Counted from the first letter of the stretch, positions 9,490-19,475 are shown. The stretch is 64,000 nt of DNA from Flavobacterium caseinilyticum (GCF_004349085.1 NZ_SMFM01000011.1:22685-86684), one strand, 5' to 3'. Made by a program: numbers and translations. The notes: a model not told the origin generated them from the sequence alone.

Positions 9490-10161
9490 ATGATAAAAAA
9501 CGAAGAATTTCAAGACGAAATAGGAGACAATCATGTTAGTTTATCCGCAAAAAATCCAGTAAGAGAGGATGCTTTTGATATTACTGATGACGAAAAAATT
9601 GAGAAAATAAAAAAACACGTTGAAAGCATTCTTATCACACTTGGGATGGATTTGACAGATGACAGCTTAAAAGGCACACCCAATCGTGTAGCAAAAATGT
9701 TTGTGAAAGAAATCTTTGGTGGTTTAAATCCATCCAAAAAACCAAAAGCTTCTACATTTGACAATAATTACAAATACGGCGAAATGCTCGTCGAAAAAAA
9801 TATTATTGTTTATTCTACCTGCGAACATCACTTATTACCCATTATAGGAAGAGCACATGTTGCTTATATTTCTAACGGAAGAGTAATTGGCTTATCCAAA
9901 ATGAATCGTATTGTGGAATATTATGCCAAAAGACCTCAGGTTCAAGAGCGTTTAACGATGCAAATTGTTCAGGAATTACAAATCGCTTTGGGCACCGAAG
10001 ATGTAGCTTGCGTGATTGATGCCAAACACCTTTGCGTAAATTCAAGAGGAATCAGTGATATTGAAAGTAGCACGGTAACCTCCGAATTTGGTGGTAAATT
10101 TAAAGATGCAGTAACTCGCAGAGAGTTTTTGGATTATATTAAATTAGAAACTAAGTTCTAG
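9490..10161 (+). CDS. folE: GTP cyclohydrolase I
   Basis: The enzyme has about 223 residues and opens GTP to 7,8-dihydroneopterin triphosphate, the first step toward tetrahydrofolate and related pterins. The zinc site is intact: Cys111 and His114 in STCEHHLLP and Cys182 in KHLCVNSRGI. The catalytic core LTDDSLKGTPNRVAKM and the RPQVQERLTMQI segment are also present. The ATG at 9490 is used; an in-frame TTG lies three codons upstream. A TATCTTTA box at 9443-9450 may be its -7 element. A pair of REP-like units separates it from cysS. Confidence 0.96.
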   Translation: MIKNEEFQDEIGDNHVSLSAKNPVREDAFDITDDEKIEKIKKHVESILITLGMDLTDDSLKGTPNRVAKMFVKEIFGGLNPSKKPKASTFDNNYKYGEMLVEKNIIVYSTCEHHLLPIIGRAHVAYISNGRVIGLSKMNRIVEYYAKRPQVQERLTMQIVQELQIALGTEDVACVIDAKHLCVNSRGISDIESSTVTSEFGGKFKDAVTRREFLDYIKLETKF

Positions 10162-10162
10162 T

Positions 10163-10290
10163 CCTCTCCCCGACCCTCTCCAAAGGAGAGGGAGCCTGGT
10201 CTGAAAAGATCAGAACAAGATTATAACAATTATTAATAACACATTCACGTCTCAGCTCCCTTCCCTTTGGGGAGGGCTGGGGTGGGGAAA
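10163..10290. repeat. REPIN-like inverted pair of palindromic repeats
   Basis: The left unit has the core CCCTCTCC-AAA-GGAGAGGG at 10174-10192. The right unit has the near-palindrome CCCTTCCC-TTT-GGGGAGGG at 10258-10276. Outer flanks (CTCTCCCCGACC on the left; GGCTGGGGTGGGG on the right) show that the units face each other, about 65 bases apart. It fills the folE-cysS gap. The same family occurs at 5275-5338, 30688-30724 and 53838-53877. Confidence 0.82.
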
Positions 10291-10303
10291 ACAATAATTT
10301 ACA

Positions 10304-11782
10304 ATGCCATTATACAGTAGCCAAAATCTAAAAATATACAATTCTCTTTCGGGAGAAAAGGAAGCATTTACACCAATACACGAAGGAAATGTGGGAATGT
10401 ACGTTTGCGGACCGACGGTTTACAGCAATGTGCATCTTGGAAACGTACGTACTTTTATGTCTTTTGACGTGATTTTCAGGTATTTTTTGCATTTGGATTA
10501 CAAAGTGCGCTATGTTAGGAACATTACAGATGTAGGTCATATTGTGGATGATGTGGATGAAGGCGAGGATAAAATTGCCAAAAAAGCACGTCTGGAGCAA
10601 CTGGAACCTATGGAAGTTGTACAACGGTATACCGTAGATTTTCATGACATTCTGAATGAATTTAACTTTTTGCCACCAAGTATTGAGCCAACGGCAACGG
10701 GTCATATTATTGAACAAATTGAAATTATAAAAACTATCATTGAAAAAGGAATTGGTTATGAAGCCAATGGATCCGTTTATTTTGATGTGGTAAAATTTAA
10801 TGAAACCAATCATTACGGACGATTAAGCGGTCGTAATATTGAGGATATGCTTACCAATACCCGTGATCTTGATGGACAAAGTGATAAGAGAAATCCCCAG
10901 GATTTTGCACTTTGGAAAAAAGCGGAAGCACAACACATTATGCGTTGGCCTTCGCCATGGAGCGATGGATTTCCGGGATGGCATCTAGAATGTACCGCGA
11001 TGAGCACCAAATATTTGGGTAATCATTTTGATATTCACGGTGGCGGAATGGATTTGAAATTCCCGCATCATGAATGTGAAATTGCACAAAACGAAGCATG
11101 TACCGGACAAACTCCTGTGAATTACTGGATGCATGCCAATATGCTGACTTTGAACGGTAAAAAAATGGCGAAATCAACTGGAAATAATATTTTACCAAGA
11201 GAAATATTGACCGGAGAAAATACAATTTTGAGCAAAGCTTTCTCCGCATCGGTTGCACGATTTTTTATGTTACAAGCGCATTACAGAAGCATTCTTGATT
11301 TTTCTGACGATGCTATTGTTGCCGCCGAAAAAGGGTACAAACGATTAATGGAAGCGTTGCATTCATTAAAAGAAATCACTGCTGGCGCAAAAAGCTCGAT
11401 TGATATTGCTGTATGGAAACAATCCTGTTATGATGCAATGAATGACGATTTTAACACCCCAATTTTGATTGCTCAATTGTTTGAAGGCGTTCGCTTTGTC
11501 AATTTATTAAAGGATGAAAAAGAAACTTTGAATGCCGATGACTTAAATTATTTTGCAAAAGCTATGCATTCGTTTGTTTTTGATGTTTTGGGATTGGAAG
11601 ACGAAAAAGTGTCCGACAGCAATAACGACAAATTGGAAGGCACAGTGAATATGCTTATTGAAATGAGAAAACAAGCTCGCGACAATAAGAATTTTGCCTT
11701 GTCTGATCAAATCAGAGATCAACTGATTGCATTGGGAATTCAGCTGAAAGATGGTAAAGAAGGAACATCATTTAGTATTTAG
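10304..11782 (+). CDS. cysS: Cysteine--tRNA ligase
   Basis: The 492-residue class Ia synthetase charges tRNA-Cys. The N-terminal Rossmann domain has the first zinc ligand in YVCGPTVYS (Cys35) and the HIGH-type motif VHLGN. Further zinc ligands are in WHLECTAMS and HHECEIAQ, and the KMSKS-type motif is [15 protein letters not shown]-type helical domain ends the protein. The length agrees with the family. It is followed by yidD after 58 bases on the same strand. Confidence 0.97.
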   Translation: MPLYSSQNLKIYNSLSGEKEAFTPIHEGNVGMYVCGPTVYSNVHLGNVRTFMSFDVIFRYFLHLDYKVRYVRNITDVGHIVDDVDEGEDKIAKKARLEQLEPMEVVQRYTVDFHDILNEFNFLPPSIEPTATGHIIEQIEIIKTIIEKGIGYEANGSVYFDVVKFNETNHYGRLSGRNIEDMLTNTRDLDGQSDKRNPQDFALWKKAEAQHIMRWPSPWSDGFPGWHLECTAMSTKYLGNHFDIHGGGMDLKFPHHECEIAQNEACTGQTPVNYWMHANMLTLNGKKMAKSTGNNILPREILTGENTILSKAFSASVARFFMLQAHYRSILDFSDDAIVAAEKGYKRLMEALHSLKEITAGAKSSIDIAVWKQSCYDAMNDDFNTPILIAQLFEGVRFVNLLKDEKETLNADDLNYFAKAMHSFVFDVLGLEDEKVSDSNNDKLEGTVNMLIEMRKQARDNKNFALSDQIRDQLIALGIQLKDGKEGTSFSI

Positions 11783-11840
11783 TGTTGAATACTCCTTTTT
11801 TAATGATTAGGGCAAAATTTCAAATTGAAACTAATAAAAT

Positions 11841-12089
11841 ATGATTTCAAAAATTCTCATATTTCCTTTTGTGCTGTTAGTTCGATTTTATCAGGTCGCC
11901 ATTTCACCATTTACACCTTCCGCTTGCCGATTTGAACCAACTTGCTCTTCCTATATGATTCAAGCATTACAAATTCACGGTTTGTTTTATGGAAGTTTTT
12001 TGGGGATAAAACGAATTGTAAGTTGCAATCCTTGGGGAAAAACTGGGTATGACCCTGTTCCTAAAAAAAAATGCGATCATAAACATTAA
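11841..12089 (+). CDS. yidD: Membrane protein insertion efficiency factor YidD
   Basis: The small (82-residue) protein is thought to help YidC insert inner-membrane proteins. It has the family signature: an N-terminal amphipathic stretch, then [10 protein letters not shown], the [10 protein letters not shown] motif with two conserved cysteines, and [12 protein letters not shown] with a third Cys, followed by GYDPVP. It lies between cysS and lgt on the same strand (gaps of 58 and 65 bases), so cotranscription is likely. Confidence 0.95.
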   Translation: MISKILIFPFVLLVRFYQVAISPFTPSACRFEPTCSSYMIQALQIHGLFYGSFLGIKRIVSCNPWGKTGYDPVPKKKCDHKH

Positions 12090-12154
12090 ACTTTTTGAGT
12101 ATAAATGTACTTTAAAACTCTATTTTTACGACTAATAAATAAATTTAACACTAA

Positions 12155-13081
12155 ATGACACACGCTTTAAACATCGTTTGGAATCCATCAGAAGGAATTG
12201 ATTTAGGCTTTTTTATCATTCGATATTACAGCTTAATGTTTGTAATTGCTTTTGGATTAGGCTGGTACATCATGAAAAACATCTTTGAACGAGAAGGTGA
12301 ATCGATAGAAAAATTGGATTCTTTGTTTATCTGGACTGTGTTGGCAACCTTAATTGGTGCGCGTTTGGGACACGTTTTCTTTTACGATTGGGAATATTAT
12401 CGGAATCATTTATTAGAAATTATTTTACCTTTCCGCTTTTCTCCAAATTTTGAATTTACGGGTTATCAGGGCTTAGCGAGTCATGGTGCTGCTATTTCTA
12501 TTATAATTGCAATGTACTTTTACAGTAAAAATGTCTTGAAAAGACCACAGTTATGGATTTTGGACCGTGTGGTTATTCCGGTAGCGAGCGGCGCTATTTT
12601 TGTACGTTTGGGTAATTTTTTCAATTCGGAAATTATAGGACATGAGACAACTTCGCCCTTTGGAATAAAATTCATCAAAGATCATTTTAGCCCGATGGAC
12701 GCTGTAAATGCAACTCAAATAGCCAATCCTAAAGATGCTTATACAGCAATTGCAACAGATCCTAAATTTGCCGCTTTATTGGAGCAAGTTCCTGTAAGAC
12801 ATCCTACGCAATTGTATGAAGCATTTAGTTATGTTTTTGTTTTCGCAATCTTATTTTTTATGTATTGGAAAACCGAAAAAAGAAACTACACCGGATTTAT
12901 TTTTGGAATGTTTTTAGTGCTGCTATTTACAGTACGTTTTATAGTAGAATCCGTTAAGGAAAGTCAAGGTGGTTTCGAAAGTGCCTTAGGCCTTTTTTCT
13001 ACAGGACAATGGCTCAGTATTCCATTTATACTTATTGGACTTTATTTTATATTTACTGCAGAGAAACCTGTTAGAATATAA
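12155..13081 (+). CDS. lgt: Prolipoprotein diacylglyceryl transferase
   Basis: The 308-residue inner-membrane enzyme transfers diacylglycerol from phosphatidylglycerol to the lipobox cysteine of prolipoproteins, the first maturation step. There are about seven hydrophobic helices. The signature motifs are GARLGHVFFYDW (essential Arg), the Lgt signature around RLGNFFNSEIIG, and HPTQLYEA. Its substrates would include the amidohydrolase lipoprotein at 24730-26355. A perfect palindromic terminator follows. Confidence 0.96.
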   Translation: MTHALNIVWNPSEGIDLGFFIIRYYSLMFVIAFGLGWYIMKNIFEREGESIEKLDSLFIWTVLATLIGARLGHVFFYDWEYYRNHLLEIILPFRFSPNFEFTGYQGLASHGAAISIIIAMYFYSKNVLKRPQLWILDRVVIPVASGAIFVRLGNFFNSEIIGHETTSPFGIKFIKDHFSPMDAVNATQIANPKDAYTAIATDPKFAALLEQVPVRHPTQLYEAFSYVFVFAILFFMYWKTEKRNYTGFIFGMFLVLLFTVRFIVESVKESQGGFESALGLFSTGQWLSIPFILIGLYFIFTAEKPVRI

Positions 13082-13114
13082 TATTAAAATAAATCTTTAC
13101 ATCCGATTCTAATA

Positions 13115-13147
13115 AAAAAGCTTCCAAAATTTTGGAAGCTTTTTATT
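13115..13147. terminator. Bidirectional terminator between lgt and T9SS cargo gene
   Basis: A perfect 15-bp inverted repeat (13115-13129 with 13130-13144) without spacer, A-rich on one side and T-rich on the other. It lies between convergent genes. Confidence 0.88.
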
Positions 13148-15415
13148 TTATCTTTTTAATGAAAAATGAGCACTAAACTTTTTGGGAATAGCCTGTTCTG
13201 TGTATTCTACACTAAACCAATAATCAGTTGCGGGCATAGGTTGTCCAATATAAGTTCCGTCCCAACCTGAACCATCTGGAAAAATTTGTTTTAAAAACTT
13301 ACCATATCGGTCAAATATTAAAATTCGGGAACTAGGCTGATCTTGTAAACTAAAAATATTCCAAGTATCGTTGTGCCCATCGTTATTAGGTGTGAAAAAT
13401 TTAGGATAATTGATTACTAAAATATCATTAATAGTAATCGGCGGGCTACAACCATTTTTGTCTATCACTGTGGCAGAATGTGTTCCTAAAGAAACATATT
13501 CAAAAACAGGGCTTTCCTGGAAAGGCCCATTATCCAACTGATACAAATAATCTCCAGAACCGGAAGCAATAATAGTTACTATTTGATTATTGGCAAATGC
13601 GTCTGCAACCGTCCAGTTTACACTGTCAAGAGTATTCGAAGGAGTTATCGTAACATTGATAGTCTGTGATATCGCGCATTGATCTGGATTTGGAGTAAAA
13701 ACATAAGTTCCGCTCGTAGTGTTGTCAATAACAGAAGGCAACCAAGTACCAGTTATTCCATTTGGTGACGTACCATTCAACGCGGGAACAATTCCACCGG
13801 TACAAATAGCTAAATCTGTGAAATTTGGCTGAATTAGTGGATTAATTGTAACTGTTAGTGTTTGATTTGTAGCACATTCCGTTACGTTAGGTGTAAAAAT
13901 GTAGTTCCCACCCGCTGTATTACTTATAGTTGCTGGAGACCAAGTGCCAGCAATACCGTTTGGTGAAGTAGTTGCTAAAGTTGGTGCGGTTGTTCCTGAA
14001 CAAAAAGCAGGTATCGCAGCAAAGTTTGGAGTTGATTTTGGTGTGACTGTTACGTTCAAGGTTTGAGTCGCGGCACACTGATTTGCATTTGGAGTAAATA
14101 AATAATTCCCACTTACTGTATTGTTTATCACAGCTGGTGACCAAGTACCTACAATTCCGTTGGGAGACGTATTAGATAGAATTGGTGCTGCGGTTCCAGA
14201 ACAAAAAGGTGCAATAGCCGCAAAGTTAGGTGTTACCACAGGTACGATAGTGATAATAACCGTAGTCGGCGTTGATGAAGCACATTGACCAGGAGCGGGA
14301 TTAAAAGTATACGGTACTGGACCTAAAACTGTAGTATTTACAGTGGCTGGACTCCATGTACCAGTTATATCTATAGAATTTGTTGAATTGGGTGGTAAAA
14401 CTGGTGCTGTTGCATTTTGACAAACAGTGGTTGGAATCGTAGTAAAAGTTGGTGTTACTAATGGATTTACTGTTACCGTTAGCGTTTGAGTTGTAGCGCA
14501 AGGGAATAAAACCGTATTTGGCGTAAATACATAATTGCCGCCAGTGGTATTGTTTATTATTGCGGGAGACCATGTTCCGGTAATGCCATTTGGTGATGTA
14601 GCACCTAGTACTGGCGACATGGATCCTGAACAAAAAGGAGCGACTGCAGGGAAATTTGGTGTAACTGTAGAAGTTCCACAAGGCACACTACAAGTAATCG
14701 TTTGCGGAGGAACACATGGATGAGTTGCTGAGCTTAATGTTAATGTCGCCGATTGTCCAGGTAACATACCAAAAACCTGAGCATTAGATACACCTGTACT
14801 TCCTTTAATAACCGGCCCACCTTGAATGGTATATGAATAAGTGTATGAATTAGAGATCAAAGGATTATTTGACCAATCAAAAAGTACTGAAGAAGCTTTA
14901 TCGGCTGCGGCAATTTGTGAAGGATCACATCTGAAATTAAGAATCTGGGCTCCATTATCGGCAACAACATTTACAATTATTTGAATACGAGCACTTTCAA
15001 CTCCTCCGACTGTTTCGCTGACATAATACGATGTGGAACCCACTGCTGCAGTGCTGGGCACAGGCGCAGTAGCAGATGCCGTTCCGCCGGTTACGTTAGT
15101 GCCATACCAATTCAAAGTTCCTCCTGATGAAGGTGTTGCGGTTAATGCCGTTGCGGTACTATTTTGACAATAATATACAGGAGAATTGACTGTTGGCGGA
15201 GCTGCAAGAAAAGTCAGTCCAACGTTTCGCGAAACGTGACTTTTTAAAAATTCTCCCATATCAAAGCGGGACTCAGATGAGAATAGCAAATAATTAACCA
15301 CAATATCTTTATAGCTACTTTCATGATTAACATTTTCAATTTTTGCATAAACGCTTTCATTACATAAAAAAGCAACCAAAAAAAGTAGCACGAAAGAATT
15401 GATTAGTTTTTGCAT
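13148..15415 (-). CDS. T9SS cargo protein with five Ig-like repeats and type B sorting domain
   Basis: The 755-residue secreted protein has a signal peptide (residues 1-24) and an N-terminal Ig-like segment with a PVYYCQNSTATALTA start (typical of Ig-like domains in Bacteroidota adhesins). Five tandem repeats of 66-75 residues follow (about 250-590), each with a pattern F-C-S-G ... TSPNGI-x-GTWSP ... NYxFTPN ... C. The last about 85 residues are the gliding-motility type B CTD (FFTPNNDGHNDTWNI, DRYGKFL, GWDGTYIGQ, DYWFSV), which directs export through the type IX system. Each repeat has a cysteine near both ends. The role is probably adhesion or surface structure; no enzyme domain is seen. 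Confidence 0.9.
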   Translation of the reverse strand: MQKLINSFVLLFLVAFLCNESVYAKIENVNHESSYKDIVVNYLLFSSESRFDMGEFLKSHVSRNVGLTFLAAPPTVNSPVYYCQNSTATALTATPSSGGTLNWYGTNVTGGTASATAPVPSTAAVGSTSYYVSETVGGVESARIQIIVNVVADNGAQILNFRCDPSQIAAADKASSVLFDWSNNPLISNSYTYSYTIQGGPVIKGSTGVSNAQVFGMLPGQSATLTLSSATHPCVPPQTITCSVPCGTSTVTPNFPAVAPFCSGSMSPVLGATSPNGITGTWSPAIINNTTGGNYVFTPNTVLFPCATTQTLTVTVNPLVTPTFTTIPTTVCQNATAPVLPPNSTNSIDITGTWSPATVNTTVLGPVPYTFNPAPGQCASSTPTTVIITIVPVVTPNFAAIAPFCSGTAAPILSNTSPNGIVGTWSPAVINNTVSGNYLFTPNANQCAATQTLNVTVTPKSTPNFAAIPAFCSGTTAPTLATTSPNGIAGTWSPATISNTAGGNYIFTPNVTECATNQTLTVTINPLIQPNFTDLAICTGGIVPALNGTSPNGITGTWLPSVIDNTTSGTYVFTPNPDQCAISQTINVTITPSNTLDSVNWTVADAFANNQIVTIIASGSGDYLYQLDNGPFQESPVFEYVSLGTHSATVIDKNGCSPPITINDILVINYPKFFTPNNDGHNDTWNIFSLQDQPSSRILIFDRYGKFLKQIFPDGSGWDGTYIGQPMPATDYWFSVEYTEQAIPKKFSAHFSLKR

Positions 15416-15574
15416 TATATGTAAGTTTTTAATTTTAACTATAACAAAGAAGTTTCTCTTAACAAATATTTAGTAAATATATAAAATTTGCTACTTTGAT
15501 AATACAAACTTTCAATTAATATATAACTTTAGAGATGCTAAGTGATTTTAGAGCATAAAGAAAGATTCATCATT

Positions 15575-16189
15575 CTATAAAGAAAACAAGAGGCCAAAAT
15601 CAATATTTGTAGTATCATAGCCTGAATTTACCGTTTTTAATCCAGCATTTGATACATGACGGAAATTTGGTCTTACATCAAATGTAATGTTATTTATCTT
15701 AAAAGATATTCCTAAAGCAACGATGTTTGAAAAGGCAAACCCTTCTGATAATCTTTCTGTCTCAGTATCAATAATCATTGGCCCAACACTTCCCGAAACA
15801 TAGATACTAGCCGTTTTTAAAATTGGTTTTCGCATCAAGAACCCAATATTCAAAACATATTCCTTTATATCTTTTAGCTTGGTATATCTTTCCCGTTTCT
15901 CAATGTAATTGGGATCATCAGGCTTTACAAAATAAAAGTTCAAAAGTTGATGCTTTGCAAAGTTTAGTTCTGGTTGTAATAAAAACTCATATTCTAAATG
16001 CTTTGTTTGTAAGACTGAATAGTATACTTGTAATTTATAATACCTGTTACTATACGAATAATTAGTGTTTTTTAATTCATTTCCAATACCATATGCAAAG
16101 CCGAATTTCACTTTACTCAATTTATCTTGAGCGTAAAAAGACTTTGAAATAAAGATAAAAATTAAAATAAAAACTATTTTTTTATACAT
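15575..16189 (-). CDS. PagL-like acyloxyacyl hydrolase / lipid A deacylase candidate
   Basis: The protein has about 204 residues, with a signal peptide (MYKKIVFILIFIFISKSF, cleavage after YAQ) and alternating beta-strand pattern ending in Leu after Phe-Ser, as in small outer-membrane barrels. Near the C-terminus FRHVSNAGLKTVNSGYD matches the active-site region of PagL-type lipid A 3-O-deacylases (catalytic His and Ser in H-x-SNAG). If so, it removes an acyl chain from lipid A in the outer leaflet. The ATG at 16189 is preferred over the one at 16213 because it gives a proper signal peptide. Activity is inferred from the motif only. Confidence 0.7.
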   Translation of the reverse strand: MYKKIVFILIFIFISKSFYAQDKLSKVKFGFAYGIGNELKNTNYSYSNRYYKLQVYYSVLQTKHLEYEFLLQPELNFAKHQLLNFYFVKPDDPNYIEKRERYTKLKDIKEYVLNIGFLMRKPILKTASIYVSGSVGPMIIDTETERLSEGFAFSNIVALGISFKINNITFDVRPNFRHVSNAGLKTVNSGYDTTNIDFGLLFSL

Positions 16190-16265
16190 GAAATTTATTT
16201 TTAAAACCAACACATTCCACCCATTTTAAGTACTACTATAAAATTAAAAAAGCATTCATAAATTA

Positions 16266-16303
16266 AAAAAAAAAGAGATTCAACTTTCGCCGAATCTCTT
16301 TTT
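16266..16303 (-). terminator. Terminator of secDF
   Basis: An 11-bp stem (16271-16281 with 16292-16302) precedes, in minus-strand direction, a run of T residues (the A-run at about 16265-16274 on the plus strand). Confidence 0.75.
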
Positions 16304-16324
16304 TAAATTAAATTAAAAGCAATT

Positions 16325-19297
16325 TTACTCTTCTAAATGTGCATTTTCAACTCTGTTTTTATCTTCTTTTGAAATTGTATCAACTAATACTGGTGTTGCG
16401 ATGAATAATGAAGAATATGTTCCTACAATGATACCGACCAACATAGCGAATATAAATCCTCTTATAGATTCTCCACCAAATACAAACATGATCAACAAAA
16501 CAACAATCATAGTCAATGAAGTATTGATCGTTCTTGACATTGTTGTATTAATAGACTGATTTACGATTTCGGCAAAAGTTCCTTTTGTTTTACCAGCTAA
16601 ATATTCACGAACCCTGTCAAATACGATAACAGTATCATTCATCGAATATCCAATAACGGTTAGAATCGCAGCGATAAAATGCTGATCTATTTCCATACCA
16701 AAAGGCATGAACTTATAACATAAAGAGTAAATTCCCAAAACAAAAATAACATCATGTGCAACAGCAGCAATGGCACCTAAGCTATATTGCCATTTTCTGT
16801 AACTGATCATCAAGTATAAAAACACTATAGCCAATGCTCCAAGTACAGCCCAGTAAGCATTTGTTTTAATGTCTTCTGCTACTGTCGGACCAACTTTAGA
16901 TGCTAATAAAATACCTGTTTTTTTACCATCATAAGCATTTACAAATTTCTCGTAGGTCATGTCTGCTGAAAAATGCTTTTTTAAAGTAGCAAACAACAAT
17001 CTATTCACTTCTTCATCCGCTTTAATTCCTGGCTCTTGAACTTTGTATTTTGTTGTGATTTTTAATTGATTATCACTACCAAAAACTTTTACTTCTGCAT
17101 TACCATCAAAAACTTTTGCTAATTCTGTTTTTACAGTTTCTGGTTCAATTGGTTTTTCAAAACGCACTTGGAATGTTCTCCCTCCTACAAAATCAACTCC
17201 TTGATCCAGACCGTTTGTCGCTAATGAAATAACACTAATAATTACAACGATACTAGAAAATAAATAGGTCCATTTTTTCATTCCTAAGAAATCAAAATGA
17301 AAGTTATTAAACATATTCTTAGAAAAATTTGTTACAAATGTCAAATTATTCTTTTTGCTTATGTTCCAGTCAATAAAGATTCTTGCAATAAAAATAGATG
17401 TAAATAACGACGTTACTATACCAATTAATAATGTTGTAGCAAAACCTTTAATTGGTCCTGAACCAAAGATAAACAATACAGCTCCAGTTAAAATATGCGT
17501 AACATTCGCATCTGTAATAGATGACATCGCACCTCTCCAGCTGTACGACGTTTTCACAGCTTCTTCTAATGTTTTACCAGCACGTAATTCTTCTTTTGCT
17601 CTTTCATAAATAATGATATTCGCATCCACTGCCGTACCCATTGTAAGAACAATACCTGCAATACCCGGCAATGTTAATACTGCTCCAAGACTTGCTAAAA
17701 TTCCGAATAAGAATAATAAGTTAACCGCTAACGCGACATTAGCATACCAACCCGCTTTACCATAATAGATCATCATCCAAAGTGATACTAAAAGCAATCC
17801 TATCAATGCGGAATTCGTACCATTGTCAATTGCCTCCTGACCTAAGGATGGTCCTACCACTTCTGATTGAACAATATCTGCAGCAGCAGGAAGTTTACCC
17901 GCTCTTAAAACATTTGCTAAATCTTTAGTTTGTGTTACATCAAAAGTACCAGAAATTTCAGATCTTCCACCAGAAATTGGACCACTTGAAACACCCGGTG
18001 CTGAATATACTACATCATCCAAAACAATAGCAATATTGCTTTTTTGAGTAAATGCTCTACCGGTCAATTCTTCCCAAGTTTTAGCTCCCTGGCCATTCAT
18101 TTGCATAGAAACCGCTGGTTTACCCAATTGGTCAAATGTATCGCTTGCATCTGTAACAACACCACCAGCCATGGCTGGAACATTGTCTCTGTTTCCTTTT
18201 AATGCATACAATTCTAATACTTCAACATTTTTACCCTTTGCATCTTTGATTGTAGTTGGAATACCCCATACAAATTTTGCATAACGTTGGTCACCAGCCA
18301 ATAAAACTTTAATGTCAGCTCTTTTCAAATATCCGTTTACAACGGCAGTATCTTTTGGAGAGAAAAGACCTAAAACTGGACCACCACCTTGACCGATAAT
18401 TTTATCAAATAGAGGATTTTCACCTTTATTAGCTGTAGTTGAATCTTTAGCATCCGTCAGTAATGCACTTAACGAATCTTTTACCACTGGTTGTACTTCG
18501 GTAGTTTTTATTTCAGTTCTTTTCAATGACTCATTTGCAGCCATTAGAAAGTTACCAATTTCTTCAATTTTATATGTTTCCCAGAACTCTAATTGAGCGG
18601 TACTTTGTAATAATTTCTTGATTCTGTCTACATCCTTAGCCCCCGGAAGCTCTACTAGAATTCTTCCAGATTCTCCTAATTTTTGAATATTAGGCTGAGT
18701 TACACCGAATTTGTCGATTCGTTTTCTTAATACTCCAAAAGCACTTTCTACAGATTCGTCTACTTTTCTTGAGATTACCTTTTTTACTTGTGCATCAGTC
18801 ATTTGAAAATCAACTCCACCTTCACCCTGCAAACTTCTGTTTGCGAAAATGTCCGGAGACGCCAGTTTTACGGTTCCTTTTGAATTTGCATCAAAAGCAT
18901 CATAAAAAGCATCTAAATAACTTTGATTTCCTTTTTGGTTTGCAGTAGCATCAGCCAAAGACTTGTTGAAAACAGGATTTTTTGAATTATTAGATAAACC
19001 TTTTAAAATATCTTTAACCGAAATTTGAAGTATAACATTAATACCACCTTCTAAATCAAGACCTTTATTGATCTGCTTATCACTTACTTCATTAAAAGTA
19101 AAATCGGTAAATCCAAGGTTAAATACTTTTTCTTTACCAATAGAATCTAAATATTTTACTTCTTTGTCAGCATTTCCATTGGCAAAAGATTTTGCATCGT
19201 TTTTTACTTTACTTGCGACAAAAGTGAAAGAAAGTTGGTAAATACTTACCAATGCAAATAGAATTGCGAAAAATTTAATAAGTCCTTTATTCTGCAT
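16325..19297 (-). CDS. secDF: Fused protein translocase subunit SecDF
   Basis: The 990-residue inner-membrane protein uses the proton gradient to pull proteins out of the SecYEG channel. SecD and SecF, separate in E. coli, are fused, which is usual for Bacteroidota. The SecD half has a first helix, a large periplasmic P1 domain (GLDLEGGINVILQ near residue 80; LRKRIDKFGVTQP), and a five-helix bundle with GTAVDANIIIYERAKEEL. The SecF half starts near residue 665 (GVDFVGGRTFQVRF) and has GYSMNDTVIVFDRVREYL. It probably feeds the T9SS cargo proteins encoded nearby into the periplasm. It is monocistronic with its own promoter and terminator. Confidence 0.96.
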   Translation of the reverse strand: MQNKGLIKFFAILFALVSIYQLSFTFVASKVKNDAKSFANGNADKEVKYLDSIGKEKVFNLGFTDFTFNEVSDKQINKGLDLEGGINVILQISVKDILKGLSNNSKNPVFNKSLADATANQKGNQSYLDAFYDAFDANSKGTVKLASPDIFANRSLQGEGGVDFQMTDAQVKKVISRKVDESVESAFGVLRKRIDKFGVTQPNIQKLGESGRILVELPGAKDVDRIKKLLQSTAQLEFWETYKIEEIGNFLMAANESLKRTEIKTTEVQPVVKDSLSALLTDAKDSTTANKGENPLFDKIIGQGGGPVLGLFSPKDTAVVNGYLKRADIKVLLAGDQRYAKFVWGIPTTIKDAKGKNVEVLELYALKGNRDNVPAMAGGVVTDASDTFDQLGKPAVSMQMNGQGAKTWEELTGRAFTQKSNIAIVLDDVVYSAPGVSSGPISGGRSEISGTFDVTQTKDLANVLRAGKLPAAADIVQSEVVGPSLGQEAIDNGTNSALIGLLLVSLWMMIYYGKAGWYANVALAVNLLFLFGILASLGAVLTLPGIAGIVLTMGTAVDANIIIYERAKEELRAGKTLEEAVKTSYSWRGAMSSITDANVTHILTGAVLFIFGSGPIKGFATTLLIGIVTSLFTSIFIARIFIDWNISKKNNLTFVTNFSKNMFNNFHFDFLGMKKWTYLFSSIVVIISVISLATNGLDQGVDFVGGRTFQVRFEKPIEPETVKTELAKVFDGNAEVKVFGSDNQLKITTKYKVQEPGIKADEEVNRLLFATLKKHFSADMTYEKFVNAYDGKKTGILLASKVGPTVAEDIKTNAYWAVLGALAIVFLYLMISYRKWQYSLGAIAAVAHDVIFVLGIYSLCYKFMPFGMEIDQHFIAAILTVIGYSMNDTVIVFDRVREYLAGKTKGTFAEIVNQSINTTMSRTINTSLTMIVVLLIMFVFGGESIRGFIFAMLVGIIVGTYSSLFIATPVLVDTISKEDKNRVENAHLEE

Positions 19298-19422
19298 TAT
19301 TACTAAAAATTAATTATTTTTTATTTATTTATTTTTGCTTTAAACCTTATAGAATAAGACTTGACGTTGTTTTTTTAATTTAAAAAAGAAAATCCCGAAT
19401 TACATTATTTTTTTAAACCGAG

Positions 19423-19453
19423 CAAATATATAATTAACGTTAAGATTAACCAA
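19423..19453 (-). promoter_or_regulatory. Promoter of secDF
   Basis: On the minus strand TTG (19453-19451), 20 bases, then TATATTTG (19430-19423). The leader would be about 120 bases. The spacer contains the palindrome TTAACGTTAA (19434-19443). Confidence 0.6.
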
Positions 19454-19475
19454 TTTATTTATAGATTAATCTCAA

